DNA of 64,000 nt from Aricia agestis (lineage: Eukaryota > Arthropoda > Insecta > Lepidoptera > Lycaenidae), in contig NC_056420.1 in the NCBI RefSeq assembly GCF_905147365.1, positions 4,722,001-4,786,000 of the forward strand, given 5' to 3'. The stretch's first letter is position 1. Each line of letters starts with the position of its first letter. The notes below the pieces were generated by a model, which was given only the letters and a program-made list of their open reading frames with translations, had not been told where the DNA came from and did no database searches. The position numbers were made by a program, and so were the translations under genes. This document shows positions 12,401 to 22,072 of the stretch, piece after piece.

Positions 12401-15400
12401 TTCTATCTTTGATTATAAAATACCAGTGAATTTATTTATGGATGCAATGGATTCTCAAAAACAGATATAGTGTGTGACAGCTGTGCGGTAAATAAAATTA
12501 ACTGCATCGGCCCTAGTAGACAAGTGGCAAGCGATTATCGTAAACACTAAACGCTAACAAAATGTATGCGATTTGACATAAGTCATCGCTTCGCTAGCGA
12601 ATACTAATGTCAAATCCCATACATTTTGTGGCGTTGGCGCGTTTACGATAATCGCTTGCCGCTTGTCTAGGCCCTCTGGAGTGCATTTTCTTTGAATTCG
12701 ACAGTACAACAAACCAAAACTACAACATTCTTGCAAACTATACTATATTAAATAGTAGCACGGTAGCAACAATACAGCTAATGGTTATGTAAGCGACTTT
12801 GACGTACTTATCCAAAAATGGCAATTATTTGGCTTAACGACATTTTAAAGGTCGCTGATGATATCAATTACAAACACTTCGCATAACTACGAATAAAAAC
12901 TACACCCGATGAGCTTGGAGACTGATACAAAAATGATGATACTCGGCAGCTATGAATGTGCATGAAACATAATTTATAACGAGAAGGAAGTTATAGTATT
13001 AAGAGTGTTTACAATCAATAAAATCATAAAAATATTATAAGTTACAACAAAATGATCAGAAAGTAGAAACTCCTGCCTGCCTAGCATACGCCAACGAGAT
13101 ATCTCACTCTACATGTTTTCTCGATGTTTGATGGTTTGTATCTTCATCTCAATTTTTTCTCGCGTAGATCTATCATCGAAATAATACATTTTTTAGAGTT
13201 TTGTCGAGATACCTAATGTCGAGTTTTTGACATTATGACACGAGTAGTTTTTAATTATCTCGAGAGTGAGATATGTCGTTGGCGTATACTAGGCAGGCTG
13301 ACCAAAATAACAATAAATATGGTTTAAGGTGCATTGGGGCAATCTCGTAAAGTTTTTGGAAGAGTGAGTATATTGTGTCATTGTTTCAAGTTTAGAAGAC
13401 GAATTTGTATATATTGTTACCTATAACTGTAACATTTTAGTTATAGTAAACATATTTCCATGTGAATTGTATATTTTTTAGTTCAAAAGTATTTACGGAT
13501 TCTGATATAACTACCCCTTTAAAATATAACCCTATTTCTACTTTTCATGGGTAATTTCGAATACTCAAGGGGTAATTTCGAATATCAGCCGAAACACGAC
13601 CTAATGTAAAAATACATTTAAGACACATATTTATTTTTATTCTATTTTACCCCATACAAAAACATTGTGCATACAAGCCATAGAAGACACCAAACTAAGT
13701 TTTGTACCGAAAAAATTTCGAAATTACCCCATCGGGGATGCAGATGTCCTCAACATTTGGAGCAAAGAAATAAATAGAATAAGAACAATAAAAAAGCCAA
13801 CGAAAGTGGTAGCTAACAGAGATAGAACTATTAACCTATCAATATACAGAAAATCAGCTGGTTAGGGGTGCGTTTTAGGGTGCCGTAGTCAACTAAGTTT
13901 TGTTGATTAGTGAACTAAAACGGTACCCTAATAAGCTGTTTTTTTTGTATAATGATAGGTTATTATAGTTATATAATTCAAGAGTAACCTTGTCCTACAA
14001 ATAGAACAATCCATATTTTAGGACCATCAAATCGGAATATTATATTATGTTGCGCACCCCTGCAAAAGACTATGAATAATTTTTTGGGGAAATTTCGTTA
14101 ACATATTTACCCCACTGGGGTTATTTCGAATGTTTATTAAAAATCATAGCTAGAGCAACGTAACCTATTCTTAGGAAAGCAAAAAACGTCAAAGCTTCTT
14201 TAAAACAAACAAAATATTACGTAACTTACCTAATTTCTGTGTAAAACAATACGGGGTAATTTCGATAATTTCGATAATCCCAAAAAAATCATAAAATTGC
14301 ACTTGGCGCGAAAAAATGAACTTAGCGCACATACACTGCCGGCTGACGGCTCGAGGGAAAGGAAGTGGGGGCGGTGATTAAATTGGCGTCTCGGTTAATG
14401 TAGCCAGAGCTCAAAATTACTTTCTGTTTGGTAATTATTTGCCATTTTCGGAATATCCCCATTTTTTTTTCTTCCGAAGTTACCCCAATGCACCTTAATT
14501 AAGATAGACAATATTTCAGGAACCTTTGGATACATTTGGCTCATTCTTTAGAGTTTAATCAAAGGATCTATCTTTTGTTGATATCTCAACTTACATAGTA
14601 ACTATTTAGTCTGTGCCTCAATCATTACTATCGAATCTGTGATATAGACAATTTAACAACATCGAAATCAGTAAATAAACTCACCTCTTCAGCAATCAGA
14701 TGGTCACCGTGTAGTTCTCCCAAGCTGGGTCTCTTGAGTGCTCGTTTTGAGTTCCTATAATTCTCCATCCTAGGCAGAGCTTCCCTGGTGAGCTGGGCCA
14801 GGGACCTTTTCCGTCTCCAGCCAGCATCATGCAGCCAAGTCTCCGCCTGAGGGTTCGCGTCTCCGTTCTCGATTGTCTCCGCGGAGGATCTGATGGGTCT
14901 GGTGATGATGCTCGCGCCCATATGGATGCCATTCTTCTTGGATTCTCCGTCCACTTTGGACACCGAAAACCTAGTGAACAAAGAATTGTTTGGTGAGTTT
15001 ATTTTGGCAATACGAGTGTCTCGACTCCGGTGTATATTTTGCTTCTGTATAATATTATAATTTATAGTGATCAGTTCGCTTTTTTAGTACAGTATTTATG
15101 TTATAATGACCCGGTGAATTTCTTATCATTTGGCTTCTAATATAAATTTTACCTTCAAATATTTCAAGTCTGAAATATATAAGCTGTTATCGAGTTTTAG
15201 CGAGACTAACATTTTTATTTATATAGATTTAAAACAACGTAACTTGCGGACGCACACAGAGACATTAAATAATTACTTAAATTTAATTAATTACCCTACA
15301 TACGTGTATAATACGCACAAACGTATAGTTTAAATTATGTGTGTCCTGCTTATATTGCCAATAAGTATATTAATTATGTTCTAAGATGTCTCAATACCCT

Positions 15401-15781
15401 TTTTAACCAAAGTGGGCTGAAACTTTAGTGTCCTTTCAGAACTTAGAGCTTACTAAAGTTTAAGCTTACTAAAGTTTACTTTACAAGTTTGTAGTTTGTT
15501 GTATGCATAATGGGGACTTTGATGAGGAATATAGATTAGCTATAAGAGGGACTTAGTTTAATTTGAAGTAGTGAATAATATGGTACAAACATAGTATGTC
15601 GAAGCGCAAAACTTGGCCAAAAGAATGGCCATTGGCCAAAAAATGGTAGCTTTGGGCCATTTATTTTTAATAAGTAAATCTGAAGTTTTGAAATAATTTC
15701 TCGTGTATTTTTTTCAAATGTTAGTATAATATAATTAAATAGATGTGTGCAGTAAAATGACTGTTACCTGTTTTCCTCCAT
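715..15781 (-). CDS. NKCC: Na-K-Cl cotransporter, SLC12A1/2/3 type (5' part of gene, seven coding exons)
   Basis: This is a cation-chloride cotransporter of the plasma membrane that carries Na+, K+ and Cl- inward together. The exons on the minus strand are 15781-15768, 14970-14685, 6005-5934, 5574-5394, 4872-4613, 2805-2697 and 854-715. All have GT/AG borders and their phases fit, giving 354 codons. In order they encode a start plus RFSV motif, a cytosolic N-terminus (KRPSLGELHG), TM1-TM2 (LNIWGVMLFLRISWVV, NGEVKGGG), TM3-TM4 (IYYIISRSLGPEFG), TM5 (MDWESKAQNFLIAIIV), then the loop and TM6 start (FFSVFAIFFPSVTGIQAGAN). These motifs are those of the Na-dependent branch, not KCC. Family members are about 900-1200 aa, so two thirds lies left of base 1. 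The NKCC versus NCC-like choice and paralogue identity are not settled. Introns are full of mobile elements. Confidence 0.9.
855..2696. other. NKCC intron, AT-rich, no gene
   Basis: No coding sequence is recognisable. It contains long A and T runs (1020-1400, 1790-1870), two GC islands with GCCGCGCG near 1670-1700, and a hairpin-capable direct/inverted repeat around 1000-1030 (atgcgtatcaa...ttgatacgcat). The small ORFs here are low-complexity K/F-rich translations. Confidence 0.5.
2697..2805 (-). CDS. NKCC: NKCC coding exon 6 (TM5)
   Basis: A 109-nt exon (36 codons + 1 base): NFLIAIIVGAMVDFVVGTF and then EIAQGFVGLS. The acceptor is cttccag, and the donor gtaagt is canonical. Confidence 0.93.
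2855..2970 (+). repeat. Fragment of GGTTCCGTA repeat family with (GTCT)n tract
   Basis: The sequence tagggttccgtagtc leads into about 17 GTCT units (2901-2968). The same leader plus GTCY tract occurs at 15981, 26505 and, reversed, at 28283-29198. This copy lacks the downstream half. Confidence 0.6.
3105..3165 (-). repeat. LINE ORF relic (RTE-like C-terminus)
   Basis: The minus strand reads E-A-F-A-Q-Q-W-D, the ending commonly seen in lepidopteran RTE-type LINE ORFs. It is out of frame with any longer reading frame. A decayed fragment only. Confidence 0.4.
4613..4872 (-). CDS. NKCC: NKCC coding exon 5 (TM3-TM4)
   Basis: A 260-nt exon (2 + 86 codons) with ISRSLGPEFG, FAFANAVAASMNTIGFCDSL and the closing MDWESKAQ. 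Acceptor tcag, donor gtaaag. Confidence 0.95.
5235..5372. mobile_element. Fold-back MITE with GGGCCTGTTTCACC ends
   Basis: The terminal inverted repeats (AGGGCACATTTCACCACTT and the matching end GTGGTGAAACAGGCCCT) include a second inner match around aagtgccg/cggcactt and tatccacaactt. The same family is at 12150-12279. It lies in an NKCC intron, 21 nt past a splice donor. Confidence 0.75.
5394..5574 (-). CDS. NKCC: NKCC coding exon 4 (TM1-TM2)
   Basis: A 181-nt exon encoding GVLIPCLLNIWGVMLFLRIS and TM2, ending in NGEVKG plus one base. A fold-back element starts only 21 nt beyond its donor. Confidence 0.95.
5934..6005 (-). CDS. NKCC: NKCC coding exon 3
   Basis: A 72-nt, phase-0 exon of 24 codons ending in GIKLGWIQ, the conserved lead-in to TM1. 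The acceptor is ttacag and the donor gtaagc. Confidence 0.88.
6163..6437. mobile_element. Fold-back MITE made of TTAACTTTAA repeats, with internal insertion
   Basis: Repeated GTTAAAGTTAA/TTAACTTTAAC motifs in both orientations, with the core ATATGGCGTC. It matches the element at 47697-47937 in reverse orientation. An AATGAACGTGG...GCGCTGCTGG segment (about 6275-6310) resembles part of the retroposon at 54.9 kb and looks like a separate insertion. It ends in an (AAT)n array at 6409-6438. Confidence 0.6.
7664..8005. mobile_element. Imperfect fold-back element with central perfect hairpin
   Basis: The outer arms are acacgtttttcgtattcgat and its reverse counterpart near 7975. At the centre, GCTCTTTTCCGAACGG (7847-7862) pairs perfectly with 7871-7886 across an 8-nt loop. 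No coding capacity. Confidence 0.55.
8215..8762 (-). mobile_element. Helitron-like relic split by a MITE
   Basis: The segment accaaatttcagcacaatcg...gggcgtgaagaggta resumes as acagatagacagtcagac after 8710. This is the conserved 5' part of the Helitron family seen at 23.6 kb. Only part of the element remains. Confidence 0.55.
8291..8710. mobile_element. MITE with GGGCGTCCACAAA ends, nested in a Helitron relic
   Basis: The ends GGGCGTCCACAAATTACGTG and CACGAAATTTGTGGACGCCC are inverted repeats. TA flanks both sides (8289-8290, 8711-8712), so a TA duplication is likely, although CCTA is also possible. Interior is AT-rich with no ORF. Confidence 0.7.
9366..9560. repeat. GC-rich GCGCC-rich repeat fragment
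   Basis: Inverted copies of gcccagggcgc (9412, 9500 and relatives) surround a ggcgccatttttttcag core. The small ORFs here are translations of this repeat. Family not identified. Confidence 0.35.
9745..9905 (-). mobile_element. Helitron 5'-terminal fragment
   Basis: Read on the minus strand, the end is TCCATACTAATATTGTAAAT followed by the AGACTGTCTATCTG tract and the conserved ccgattttgatgaaatttgg block. The CTAG end is missing. Confidence 0.6.
10322..10445 (-). mobile_element. LINE-type 3' tail fragment
   Basis: On the minus strand this is the segment GTTTCTTACGCCGGTTCCTC through gttcccgaaccggtggtgg to a T-rich end, also present in the retroposon at 54775-55182. It is a 3' UTR piece shared by lepidopteran retroposons. 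Clade not assigned. Confidence 0.5.
10898..11228 (+). mobile_element. Lepidopteran SINE-like retroposon with CCCTTCCCTA pyrimidine tract
   Basis: It starts GTGGGAGAGCCATGCTTCGG and has a CCCTTCCCTATCC tract at 11030-11110. It ends GCATCTGCAGCTCTTCTGAT...CATCAGGTGACCCGTTAGCT. A second copy lies reversed at 53930-54245, and 3' fragments lie at 24109-24170 and 34440-34480. Proline-rich ORFs here are translations of the tract, not genes. Confidence 0.6.
11831..12138. mobile_element. Non-autonomous hAT-like element with CATGGGCGTACC ends
   Basis: The ends CATGGGCGTACC and GGTACGCCCATG are perfect inverted repeats. The flanking octamers AGACCAGA (11823-11830) and AGACTAGA (12139-12146) match at 7 of 8 bases, as expected for an aged hAT target duplication. 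The related element at 17073 has perfect 8-bp duplications. Confidence 0.65.
12031..12137 (+). repeat. C-rich minisatellite, three units
   Basis: Three units of about 31-42 bp, each TTTGCCCCCC(C)n followed by TGGCNCCAGAACCTGGGTRA, form the right end of the hAT-like element. The C runs vary in length (16, 8, 8), as expected from slippage. Confidence 0.75.
12150..12279. mobile_element. Fold-back MITE, AGGGCCTGTTTCA family
   Basis: Ends AGGGCCTGTTTCA and TGAAACAGGCCCT with TA on both sides (12148-12149, 12280-12281). Same family as 5235-5372. Confidence 0.75.
12519..12667. mobile_element. Long-armed fold-back element
   Basis: Arms of about 61 nt (12519-12579 and 12607-12667) match almost throughout: GACAAGTGGCAAGCGATTAT pairs with the right end, and AAAATGTATG and TTTGACAT pair inside. 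Loop of 27 nt. Inside an NKCC intron. Confidence 0.7.
13076..13297. mobile_element. MITE with CCTGCCTAGC ends (copy 1)
   Basis: The ends CCTGCCTAGCATACGCCAAC and GGCGTATACTAGGCAGG frame an AT-rich core with TCTCGCGTAGATCTATCATC. CTG flanks both sides (13073-13075, 13298-13300). A second copy is at 27453-27692. Confidence 0.75.
13860..14620. other. NKCC intron segment, no gene seen
   Basis: AT-rich, with several repeats of the phrase ggggtaatttcga (13546, 13571, 14109 and relatives, 14254) and nothing I recognise as coding. The repeated phrase suggests a decayed local repeat spanning about 13330-14510. Confidence 0.4.
14685..14970 (-). CDS. NKCC: NKCC coding exon 2 (cytosolic N-terminus)
   Basis: Exon of 286 nt (1 + 95 codons) with a ctag acceptor and a gtgagt donor. 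It encodes FSVSKVDGES at its start and KRPSLGELHGDHLIAEE at its end. It is rich in basic and hydroxyl residues, as expected for the regulated N-terminal tail with phospho-acceptor Ser/Thr residues. The next exon is 8.7 kb away across a repeat-filled intron. Confidence 0.85.
15768..15781 (-). CDS. NKCC: NKCC coding exon 1 (start codon micro-exon part)
   Basis: Fourteen coding bases, ATG GAG GAA AAC AG, precede a gtaaca donor. Joined to the next exon the split codon is AGG, so the protein begins M-E-E-N-R-F-S-V. I chose this start because the phase fits and it completes an RFxV motif, the docking site for SPAK/OSR1 kinases known in NKCC N-termini. The 5' UTR part of this exon runs to higher coordinates; its boundary is not clear. 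A weak donor (gtaaca) and the very short coding part lower certainty. Confidence 0.7.
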
Positions 15782-15980
15782 TTTGTGTAGATTTCGTCAC
15801 TGGTTCTAGTTGTTTTTACTATGATAAGTGTTTATCATAAAGCGGTTACTTCTTCGATTTCGCGTCAACCACATAGCTCGACTTATATCTGAAAAGAAAA
15901 AATATAAAAAGGTATCAAACTTATACGTAAAATTCTAATTCTAATTTTAAATTCATAATAATTTTGTGCATTATCTTTAG

Positions 15981-16410
15981 TTTTTAGGGTTCCGTACCCA
16001 AAGAGTAAAAACGGGACCCGATTACTGAGACTCGGATGTCTGTCCGTCTGTCTGTCTGTCTCAAGGCTGTAACTCAAGAACCGCTATATCTAGACTTTTG
16101 AAATTTATCACAGATTATGTATTTCTGGTGCCGCTATAACAACAAATACTAAAAACAAAATAAAGTAAATATTGAAGGGGGGCTCCCATACAACAAACGT
16201 TATTTTTTTGGTCTTTTTGGCTTGTAATCCATAATGGCAACATATAGACACTTGAAATTAATAATGGGATATATAGGCACTTGAATTATTCACAAGACCC
16301 TCAATACTATAATGGGGCTCCCATACAAAAAACACATTTTTTTCCTTATTTTCGCTCCGCTCATAACGGTACGGAACCCTTCGTGCACGAGTCCGACTCG
16401 CACTTGGCCG
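15981..16410 (+). repeat. GGTTCCGTAC repeat family member with GTCY tract, near full length
   Basis: Begins TTTTTAGGGTTCCGTACCCA, has GTCTGTCCGTCTGTCTGTCT at about 16037, GGGGGGCTCCCATACAACAA in the middle, and ends GGTACGGAACCCTTCGTGCA...CGACTCGCACTTGGCCG. GGGTTCCGTAC and GTACGGAACCC are inverted. Other copies are at 26505-26937, 28283-29198 (reverse) and 55561-55945. Confidence 0.65.
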
Positions 16411-17072
16411 AAGTAGCAGTCGCATTGAGAATCCGGGATTAAGTACTGTTAACATTAATTGAAGACTGGTGATTAATCAAGATAAATAGGTACTTAATAC
16501 ATATTATTATATTATGAAGTACTATAATAGTTTTTCATTTCGTTCCAAATATTAAATAAGTATAGGAAAATGTAATATTTGTGGCACCATTAACTAATTT
16601 CCATCAATACCACAATACAAAACCTATCTCTTGAAAACTGACATTGCTATCTTCCTAATTTAATCTCTTACAAAAACAATTAATGATTACACTCCTAAAA
16701 TATGAGGATACGAATCAAAATGATTTCGCAAGTATGTAATATGAATTATGATGCAAAAAGTCCATGTGTATTGGTAGCTGGTAGCGGACGTTCGCAACCA
16801 GTCGGAGCTTTTACCGGTTCGATCTGGTTACACCGCCCGCAACCAGCTAGCATGAGCCGCAACCAGTGCGCGCCGGACGATGGCCTTACACTTCGCGAAT
16901 ATTAAACGTATGAATTCCGCACTGGATCACGGCCATAAGTGTTTCATAAATAACTTAGTATGAAAGATTTCGGCCCAATATCACCAATGACTGTTAAAGT
17001 TAATGATCGAATTAGTATCACGCTACGTCTTTCGTTTTTCATATGAATAAAAGAGTAGACATGACATCTTAA

Positions 17073-17327
17073 CACGGGCGTAGCCAGGTTTTAGTATCGG
17101 GGGGGGGGGGGGTTCAAGAAAATAAAAGGAATAAAAGTACATAAAATAACCCTTATATTCATAAGAAAAATATTAAAGATGTAAAATGTTTATTTTAGTG
17201 CAATAGTTTGTAGTAATAAATGAGATATGCCGCACGCCTGTCCTTATTTTAATTTTATGAATGTTAATATCTTAACTTTTCGGGGGAGGTTTGCACCCCC
17301 AAAACCCTCCCCCTGGCTACGCCCGTG
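17073..17327. mobile_element. Non-autonomous hAT element, perfect 8-bp target duplication
   Basis: Ends CACGGGCGTAGCCAGG and CCTGGCTACGCCCGTG. The target duplication CATCTTAA is exact at 17065-17072 and 17328-17335. The 8-bp length and CA..GGG ends are diagnostic of the hAT superfamily. The left end carries a 14-G run. 255 bp, no ORF. Confidence 0.85.
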
Positions 17328-17496
17328 CATCTTAACACTTACAGACGTTGGTGTAATTGGGCCTTAGAGGCGTTGCTAATGGCTCTCAGGAATTACGGAA
17401 GTCTCGTGAAACAGGCGAATAAAAATTGATGATGATGATGATTCTTGACAGATTTGGCAAATCGTTCTTTAGCTCTTCAATGTAAAGGTGCCTCTT

Positions 17497-17648
17497 CACA
17501 ATGGTCCATGCTGGGCCACTACAAGCCATCGCCATTGTGTAGACGGGCTAGTGGTGTATGATGGCGGACGATGGTCATGTCTCAGTATCGTATGTCTACA
17601 CTCTCCACAATGGCGATGGCTTTTAGTGGACCAGCATGGACCATTGTG
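17497..17648. mobile_element. Fold-back MITE, CACAATGGTCCATGCTGG ends
   Basis: Left arm CACAATGGTCCATGCTGG with an inner GCCATCGCCATTGTG, and right arm CACAATGGCGATGGC with CCAGCATGGACCATTGTG. Arms about 43 nt; loop about 65 nt. Confidence 0.75.
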
Positions 17649-18992
17649 ACCTTTAGGGAATTTTCGTAAAGGTTTATGTCGCACTTTAAATATTGTCAAG
17701 AAAAAGTCTGGTAATATTAGATACTACCTAACTAAGAATAAAACATATGTATGCGATATAATAAGAGACAATATCAGTTCTATTAAAAACAAGAAATACT
17801 ATATAGTCCATTATAGTACATACGTCATAAACATTACACATTAAAATCACCTAAGTTCTAAGAAAACGCTACCACTTTTAAATGCATGAATTAATTAAAT
17901 CCTTGGACAATATATCTATCAATTTAATTATATTTTGTACTACGCAATATGTTCGCATTATGAATGCGAATAATAATCACAATTAAATAAATATTTATTC
18001 GAAAAGATCGCGTGTATGTTCGTATGCACAGTTTTTACAGGAGAGCTTCTGTCAAGCGACTTCTAAGTTCTAACATGAGGTTCTAACTTACCAGACCGAC
18101 AAAAAGTCATCTACTACAACACAATTTGTAAATACAATTTTTACAATTTGTAAATACAATTCTTCCTATTTAAGGTGTAATACTTAAACTGGCGCTCAAT
18201 ATCTAAAACTACTTAAAAGCTAGAGACTATAAACTAAATACGCTTTTAAAATCTAAACCAAAACAAGTAAATCCCGCTATCAGGATTCATATTCTTTTAC
18301 GAATTACGATCCTGACATTGTAGATTTAAAGATGTCACTTAAAAGAAGCTGCTTCATTTAATATATTTTTCTAATAAGGATATTGTTTGCTCTTATGAAC
18401 CTTCGCAGGTTCCGTATGATGTTTAGTAGATGTACAAGACCATGAGAAACATATTTTGGGTTGTGTCAATATCATTATAAAAGGACATTGTAGCCTTTAT
18501 TGGACAAGAAGCTAGTAAATGCGTAATTTCCGGTTTACTAATGGGAAAATGAAAATCTTCAAAGCTTTTGTTTAAGATATTAACGAGATTGAAAATGTTA
18601 TTAAAATCCGTTGAGCCGTCCGTTTTAGATGGCTTGATATATTTGGATTGTTTATTGTCTTCAAAAAGTTTTGAATGAAGCATTAATTTTATCTTCTAGT
18701 TGTGCTACTAACTATTTACTCTATTTAGTATCTGCAGTGGCTCTCAACCTCCGAATGTCACATTCAATCAAAAGTAGTTGTTATTTCTTAGACATTGCAC
18801 ATCTATCTTAATGTAAATTAACACTCGAACAAAGCCAGCATGTTCTGTGTGCTCTAATGAATCTTATATGGACATAAAAATGTATTGTCCAACCGCAAAC
18901 TCCACGTAACTACGTCGTGTACAAATCTACGAGGTATGGGGCACGTGTATCCATCCCGTAGCACAGAATATTATATAATATTAGTCCCGTAG

Positions 18993-19539
18993 CAGTGTTA
19001 CCAACTCTCAAAAATATTTATCCCTAAATTGGTGTCAAAAACCCCTAAAATCGCCTTAATTTTTCTGTTTTCCCCCTAAAATATGCATATATATACATAT
19101 AAATGTATAATAGTTTAGAAATAATATACTGAAATATGTTTTAAAATATTTCTATTATAATAATTGATTTAATATGTTAAATATTTCATCTTCATCTGAA
19201 GATTCAGATGTTTTGAAGTCGTACATCTTATTATTGAATAAATTCAACATTTTATTTGTTGGATTAAATGTTGCACAAGTGACATCATTACGATTTAATG
19301 TAAATCGGACCATCAGTATTGCCGCCAGTCACCACAGAGTGGTCATAGAATTACGTAATAGATGTCGCTAGAAGTCGCTAGGTCAAGAAATAATTAATAT
19401 TAATATCAACAATTTAAAAATATTAAAAAGTAAAAAAATCCCTGAAAATACCCCTAAAAATTTCAGACCCCTAAAAAAATCCGATCTCACTTATTTAACC
19501 CCTAAATCTGGGGGGAAAACCCCTAAGTTGGGAACACTG
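18993..19539. mobile_element. Non-autonomous hAT element, 547 bp, perfect 8-bp duplication
   Basis: Ends CAGTGTTACCAACT and AGTTGGGAACACTG. The duplication TCCCGTAG is exact at 18985-18992 and 19540-19547. Subterminal regions carry many copies of CCCCTAAA-like motifs, plausible transposase-binding repeats. A 65-codon ORF inside (19174-19371) shows no transposase motif. Confidence 0.85.
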
Positions 19540-20574
19540 TCCCGTAGTAGGCTAAAGTACGGTCGCGGAATATGTAGAATCCGTGCATTGACCCATCACT
19601 ACGTGCAGGCGCGGTCGCAGCCTAAAATTTGGGGGGGTTCACTACACTAGTCACTACACTACTATAATATTTTGCCTTTATCTGCGCCCTTGAACGGTTC
19701 TGGGTTGACAGCTGTCTAAGGACGGGCATAGCGGTGGTTACGGGATTAATAGAAATTTCCTTTTATTATTTGGCAAGATTTTGAGATTTTTCAATTGGAC
19801 CTTAGATTTGGGGGTGGGGGGGTCATGTCCCCTGTGCCCCCCCCCCCCCCTCGGACTGCGCCTGGCTACGTGTCACTTTTCAATAGCGCGCACGAAAATG
19901 GTGCTTCTAAATTATTATACTCTACTTTTTCCCGATATCCGGCTGTGGTGGACAACGCTAAAGAAATATTGTATCACTTTGGTAGTAGATGAAATAAATG
20001 GAATAACTTTCGTTGGTCCCCGGGTTTTTCCAAACCATGTGCATTGTGCATGTTTTTCTAAGAATTTTTTCATCACCATAGGTACGAGCGCCCGTATTAA
20101 GTGTTTTATATCTGAAAATGTCACATTAATACACGTCGCCACCTGGAATCGAACCTGTACGTTTTTTTCGTTTGCGAAACAACCACAGGGTCAGCAAAAA
20201 GAAAAGTGAAGACCATACTGTACTCGCTATAGTACGAGTTTTATGACTCTTGAAACTGTAGTGGAGTGTTACTCGTATGTCACGCATAATATGGAAGTTT
20301 GCCAAAAATACTAAAATCGATGTTTTATTTCATGAGAATTCCATTTCTATTTACTAACAATTGTAAAGTGATTTTAACGCCACGTATTACTTAATAACCC
20401 AGCGAATAATTGATGTTTGATTCATTCTTCAATGATCAGAAATTATTGTTATTACAAATTCTGACTAAGCTTATTCAGTAAATTTTATCGAGTCTTCTGT
20501 TCTGAATATTCGGCTCAAAATAGACAACTAGTAATTTTTGTCTGTGAGAGATATGCTTTGGCACGCATGGGGCA

Positions 20575-20738
20575 TCCCGACAAAAAAATTATTAGTGGTT
20601 CTATAATATAGTTTTTTTTACAAGTGTAAATATGTGCAATTGCTTATCCTTCGGGGCGTCCCGACAAAATAATTATTAGTGACTCTATAATATAGTTTTT
20701 TTTACAAGTGTCAATATGAGCAATCGCTTATCATATAA
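20575..20738 (+). repeat. Tandem duplication, 84-bp unit
   Basis: Two units starting TCCCGACAAA at 20575 and 20659. Both contain TTATTAGTG...CTATAATATAG and an eight-T run, and end TATGNGCAATNGCTTATC. A few substitutions separate them, so the duplication is not very recent. Confidence 0.75.
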
Positions 20739-22072
20739 AGTTCTTGCTTGTTTTATGGTTTATTTCATAAAAATGGTAGAGTTCGTAATCCAAGTCCAAT
20801 TACGAACAGTAAACTTGAAAATCCCTCGATGGCCAAAACCACGAAGTTACTCACATAATTTCATACATTTTACGTTGAATGTGAAGGTGTGTGACTCGTC
20901 TCGTGGCTTCTAAGCCGTCAACTGATAAAAATAATAGCTGTTATTCTTTAGTATGTATTCAGTTAATCTATGATAGCTGTGCCTTTACAAAAGTAAACGA
21001 CTGAGGCAGTAGCAATATTTGGCAGTTGTAAAGGCTTAACAAAACGACCTTATTACTATATTTAATTTATACTTAAGTCTTAGATAAAAGAATAAAACAT
21101 TCCTTATTATAATAGTACATGTTATTTTTACCAACATAACATTCTCTTTAGTCAAAATTACGTCTAGTTTATTATAATCGCTGCTTTGGGTTAAACTTTA
21201 ATATATTAATATGAAATATAAACTAATATATAGATAATAGTTTGTACAGGCACAAAATATATATTAGTTGTACCAAAAAACGGGGGCATTGTAATTAGCA
21301 TTAGGTATGCAAATTTTAAGCAAATAGCTGATTAAAAGGACCCATAAATTTTGGCGATCACGTTTTAACTTTTAAATATCCTTGACCTTAGGCCCTTATA
21401 AAAATTTTACATGTCAATCCGTTTAATCCTTCGATCGGGGATTCTCGGAAATGCTATTGTTGTCGCGATCACCGGTGCTCGTACGGGGCTATCCGCTATA
21501 GATATAAAAGGTTTTGCAAAGTTGCAAAGTAGTTTTTATATTTTTTATGTATGAGGTGATAAAATGTTATGTTTAGTATGCATTTAGTTCTGCTTCGATA
21601 ACATTGAAATCGTATTATTTTGAAATAATTTACATGCTATCTGATGTCCTTTGCTGGAACTACCGCGACACAAAGCACTGCCATTTTAATAATTTTATAG
21701 CAACTAGCAAACGAGCTGGTAGATTTCCTAATGGCATGAAATTCATGCTCATAAAAGTCGCTAAAGCTTTGAGCGTTCCTAATATTTCGAATCTCCAGCT
21801 TTTTTGTTAGGGAAATCTCCGGTTTTTCTAGGGCCGCAGAAGATTAATAGGACTACGAAAAGCATTTTCCAGTGGCTAATGTGGCACGTTGTAACAATAA
21901 CATTTCTATATTCATTCGTTTAACACATTATTACAGCATTATTCTTTACTAGCTTTTACCCGCAGCTTCGCTCGCGTTAAAACGTATTATTATAACATTA
22001 TAGCTGTTGCCCGCGAGTTCGTCCGCATTAACATAGTATAATAACGGAAATGGATAATTTTTTGCCGACGGA

